Below are positions 60,611-64,000 of a stretch of 64,000 bases of DNA, one piece after another (position 1 is the stretch's first letter; every line of letters starts with the position of its first letter). Source of the DNA: Anastrepha obliqua (taxonomy: Eukaryota; Arthropoda; Insecta; Diptera; Tephritidae). The stretch is from the NCBI RefSeq assembly GCF_027943255.1, contig NC_072893.1, positions 100,261,784 to 100,325,783 of the forward strand. The letters run 5' to 3'. The notes beneath the pieces were generated by a model. That model saw only the letters and a list, made by a program, of their open reading frames with translations, was not told the DNA's origin and did not search any database. A program made the position numbers and the translations under genes.

Positions 60611-61258
60611 TATTCTTTATCACCATGCATCCATCTGTCACCCAATATCCTTGTTTGCAATGTTTGTCACCTTCCTGACGGCGTCGATGGTTGAACGACC
60701 TTTTCGGAAACCAAACTGATGTTCGGATAGTTCAGCCAGCACTTTCTCCAGATGCTGTTCCAGGCACGTGCAGATTAATTTCGAAAAGATTTTACCCATA
60801 ATATCTATCATGCAAAGTGGCCGATAAAAACTTGGGCCACCCGCTGGCTTATTTGGTTTCTGAAGTAGGAATAGTTGTTGCTTTTTCCATACTTTCGGAT
60901 ATATGCCTTCATTTATACACTTGGTGAAGTGTTCTGCAAAAGGCTTTGAGTTGCGCCTGATAGCGATCTTCAGCGCTTTGTTCGGAATGCCGTCAGGTCC
61001 TGGTGCCTTAGCACGTATCTCCTTGGGAAAAGGCGCCTTGCTTTTTTGCATTCGCTTTTTAGAGTGTTGATCTCCTCGTTCCACCAGTATACAGCTTTTC
61101 TGGGCGCGCTCTGTCTTTTCCTGCACACAGCGGCATCGCAGGCTCTGCTAACATATTTTACAAGCAGCTGTTCCTGTAGTTCAACATCATTGAAATTAGT
61201 CGGGTTCTCTTCTAGCATGATTTGGAACATTTCTTCGTCAAGCGTCTCCACCCTCCAG

Positions 61259-62645
61259 CCCTTATGACCCGGCCAACGTAGCCCCTGGAACTTTATTCGC
61301 TGTGCTATGTCTATGTCGTCGAAAAGCTCATACAGTTCATCGTTCCATAGCTTGCGATATTCGCCGTTGCCAATGTGCAAAGGTCCAAAAATCTCACGCA
61401 GAATCTTTCTCTCGAACACTCCAAGCGTCGCTTCATCGGATGTTATCATCGTCCACGCTTCTGCGTCATATGTTAGGACGAGCATGATGAAAGTCTTGTA
61501 GAGTGTTAGTTTTGTTCGTCGAGAGAGGATTTTACTGCTCAGTTGCCTACTTAGTTCAAAGCAGCACTTGCTGGCAAGAGAGATTCTACGTTGGATTTCA
61601 AGGCTGACACTGTTTTCGGTGTTAATGCTGGTTCCTAAGTGTATGAAGGCCTTGACTACCTCGAAATCATCTGTCAACAGTGACGTGGGTGCCGAAACGT
61701 GAGTGCGCCGACTGTTTGTTTGATGACAGGAGGTACTTCGTTTAGTCATCGTTCACCACCAAACCCATTCGTTTTGCCTCTTTATCCAGTTTGGAAAAGG
61801 CAGAACTAACAGCGCGGTTGTTAAGGCCGATGATGTCGATTTAATCGGCATACGCCAACAATTGTACGCTCTTTTAAAATATTGTACCTGAGCGATTAAG
61901 TTCTGCGGCTCGTTCGATGCTCTCCAACATCAAGTTAAAGAAGTCACACGACAGCGAGTCACCCTGTCTGAAACCTCGTTTGGTATCAAACGGCTCGGAC
62001 AGGTCCTTCCCAATTCTAACGGCACTACTGGTGTTGAGCAACGTCATCTTGCATAGCCGTAATAGTTTTGTGGGGATACCAAATTCAGACATCGCGGCAT
62101 ACAAGTAACTCCTTTTCGTACTGTCGAATGCAGCTTTGAAGTCGACGAAAAGATGGTGTGTGTCGATTCTCCTTTCATGGGTCTTTTCCAAGATTTGGCG
62201 TATTGTGAATATTTGGTCCATGGTAGACTTTCCAGGTCTAAAGCCACACTGATAAGGTCCAATCAGTTGGTTGACGGTGGGCTTCAGCCTTTCACACAAT
62301 ACGATCGCTAGAACCTTATAGGCGATATTTAGAAGACTAATCCCTCGGTAATTGGCACAAATTGCAGGATCACCCTTCTTATGGATTGGGCAGAGCACAC
62401 GTAAATTCCAATCGGCAGGCATGCTTTCATCCGACCATATTTTGCATAGGAGCTGATGCATTCACCTTACCAGCTCGTCGCAGCCATGTTTGAATAGCTC
62501 AGCCGGCAATCCGTCGGCGTTGTCCTTTAGCAGCGTTATCGCTATTCTCACCTCGTCATGGTCGGGTAGCGGAACGACAATTTCGTCGTCGACAATTGGG
62601 GTGGACATGCGCAGTTGTCACTGTTTAACAGGTTCGAGAAGTGTT
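61259..62645 (-). mobile_element. Family-A LINE, RT to C-terminus
   Basis: 62461-61874 is open: HQLLCKIWSDESMPADWNLR, CPIHKKGDPAICANYRGISL, QCGFRPGKSTMDQIFTIRQI, FVDFKAAFDS, RGFRQGDSLSCDFFNLMLES. Near 61840 the expected YADD reads in another frame. 61749-61259 continues VVKAFIHLGTSINTENSVSL, LYKTFIMLVLTYDAEAWTMI, DIDIAQRIKFQGLRWPGH. It fuses in frame to the R1-like LINE at ~61258. More complete than the copy at 1270-2840. Confidence 0.88.
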
Positions 62646-62689
62646 CCCTCCATAATTTAAGATTGATATTCGCTTTGTTATCTTTCCTT

Positions 62690-62867
62690 AACCACAATTT
62701 TTACGATTTTGCTATTCAGTAACCCATTTCATTACGAAAATCGACAAGACAAAATCAGCTGTTTGGTTAACCTGTCGATTATCGCGAACTAAACGACAAT
62801 AATTTTGGTGTTGTTAAATCAAACGATAAAGAAGAATTAGTGATTTTAATCAAAACTGTGAAATTAG
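62690..62867. other. 5' flank of the PIF/Harbinger gene
   Basis: The LINE similarity stops near 62680. The next 180 bp are AT-rich; no inverted repeat matching 59760-60610 was found, so the left end of this element is not located. Confidence 0.4.
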
Positions 62868-64000
62868 ATGAAAAAAACTTATTTAAAAAGCGTGAGTATG
62901 GCGTTTGAGTATTTGGCTTACGATTTATCGCGTGGAGAGGAGGAAGTGAGCCCTCAAATAGTTGATCGAAGTTTGCTCCGGCATGTGGACAATCCTTTCG
63001 ATTTGGATGCAGGGGAGTTCCAGAAGTTATTCCGTTTAACTCCTGACTTGACTGAGGACGTAGTTTCGCAGCTTGACAGCCATCTGAGAGGTTCCAGAGT
63101 AACAGCGATTTCGACTGAAAAATAGGTAAATTTGGTAACATTCAAGCTAATTCAGTTCTAAATTCTGCCTTTATACAACTAGGTTCTAGCTGCACTGCGA
63201 TTTTTTGCAACCGGGTGTTATCAACGACCCGTAAGTGAGCAATGGGGAATATCTATGAGCCAGTCGTCCGTTAGCCGTAGCATTCATCGGGTAACAGCCG
63301 CAATCAACAGCTCCATGTTTTGCGCAAAGGTGAGATTCCCCATGACCCAAGTGGAGCGGCAAGCGGCAAAAGAAATTTTTGCTTCAGCAACCTCCCCGTT
63401 TGTGGGAGGTACCATTGGAGCTATCGATTGCACGCACGTGTCAATTTTGGCCCCGAAACGTCATGAAGAAGCGTATGTCAACCACCACGGCTACCATTCG
63501 CTTAATGTCCAAATGGTAACAACATAATTTGTAAAGTATTCAAGAATCAAGATTCCCTTTTAATGTTTTACAGATATGTGATCCTACACTTAAAATTTTA
63601 AACGTAAATGCCAAATTTCCGGGAGCACGGCACGATGCATACATTTGGAGTTCCTCTGCGGTGCGAATGGTTATGCAACGGAATTTTGAAAATGGAAACC
63701 ATAACTTGTTTTTGATTGGTAGGCTTTTTAATCTATTAATAAATATATTTAAATAAAAATAGGGGAATTAAAAATCAAAAATTCTCTGCAGGTGATTCCG
63801 GGTACCCTTTGGAGCCTTGGCTGATGACTCCTCTAACAAACCAACCGGAAGGTACTCCGAAATTCTTGTACAATGAGGCATTGTGCAAAGCTCGTAACCC
63901 AGTTGAGAGACTTTTTGGTGTTCTTAAGGCAACGTGGCGGTGCTTGTCTCAACAAAGGACACTCTTGTACGATCCAGGATTTACTGGACAAGTAGTTAAC
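62868..64000 (+). CDS. PIF/Harbinger transposase (HARBI1-like), partial, four exons, one nonsense codon
   Basis: This is a nuclease of the PIF/Harbinger superfamily. Exons read 62868-63125, 63183-63515, 63574-63718 and 63792 to the right edge, with 57-73-bp GT-AG introns in compatible phases (0, 0, 1). The more likely start is Met at 62898 (MAFEYLAYDL). A helix-turn-helix (SQSSVSRSIHRV) precedes the nuclease. The DDE triad is visible: Asp in GAIDCTH (exon 2), Asp in IGDSGYPLEPW (exon 3/4 junction) and Glu in NPVERLFGVLK (exon 4). The last codon of exon 1 reads TAG where a sense codon, most simply CAG, is expected before the donor, so the copy is probably inactive unless spliced differently. 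It is not an obvious domesticated HARBI1, because it lies in a block of nested elements. Confidence 0.85.

Larger units (their letters stand above)
58545..61258 (-). mobile_element. R1-like LINE, decayed, interrupted by a PIF-type element
   Basis: On the minus strand, 61258-60638 has RVETLDEEMFQIMLEE, ACDAAV..., YWWNEEINTLKSECKKARR, APGPDGIPNKALKIAI, FYRPLCMIDIMGKIF and EHQFGFRKGRSTIDAVRKVT. After the 59760-60610 insert, 59758-58545 continues YCAVATLDVKNVF, GGVPQGSVLDPILWNVLYDG, MGYADNIALTIV (YADN replaces YADD), YLGLMIDARLSFKGHIKKAC and a C-terminal zinc-like region near 58900. Frameshifts throughout. Confidence 0.82.

Noticed and set aside
62868..64000. Domesticated host HARBI1 gene
   Set aside because: Nonsense codon at the exon 1 end and setting among nested mobile elements favour a transposon copy.

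Overview
This is a repeat-rich nuclear window from an insect. The two recognisable host genes, Atg9 and Dok, have metazoan exon structure with GT-AG introns, and all mobile elements are eukaryotic. The repeats (Tc1/mariner elements, Jockey-, I-, R1-, RTE- and LOA-like LINEs, a tRNA-derived SINE and PIF/Harbinger elements) and the protein resemblance point to a higher fly. A tephritid-like fruit fly with an expanded genome is my best guess, but that is inference. All functional statements come from reading the sequence; no database was searched.

Layout. (1) 1-39005, + strand: the 3' two thirds of Atg9 (upstream exons lie before the window). Eight exons carry the last ~450 codons, and four introns of 6-11 kb are packed with mobile elements: a complete-ended Tc1 element (8005-9576), a non-autonomous inverted-repeat element (9698-10343), decayed Jockey and I-like LINEs, SINE copies, and an apparently intact 5.7-kb LOA-like LINE (31700-37380) with a target-site duplication, two long ORFs and a candidate HDV-like ribozyme at its 5' end. 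(2) 39-49.6 kb: intergenic, with mariner/Tc1 relics, a mariner-derived fold-back element, palindromic AT-rich repeats, a 96-bp tandem array, and one unrecognised intronless gene on the minus strand (43904-44827). (3) 49662-57413, + strand: Dok, a PH + IRS-type PTB adaptor, coding exon 1 being separated from the long exon 2 by a 5.9-kb intron full of mobile elements. (4) 57.5-64 kb: nested LINE relics (an R1-like element cut by a PIF/Harbinger-type element and fused in frame to another LINE), ending with a multi-exon PIF/Harbinger transposase (HARBI1-like) that runs off the right edge.

The host genes are unrelated in function: Atg9 is the autophagy lipid scramblase and Dok a tyrosine-kinase adaptor. 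The main biology is transposon ecology: nested insertions with readable target-site duplications, two families of short elements that look derived from LINE 5' ends (unusual, since LINE copies normally lose the 5' end), and a candidate self-cleaving ribozyme with compensatory changes between two copies.
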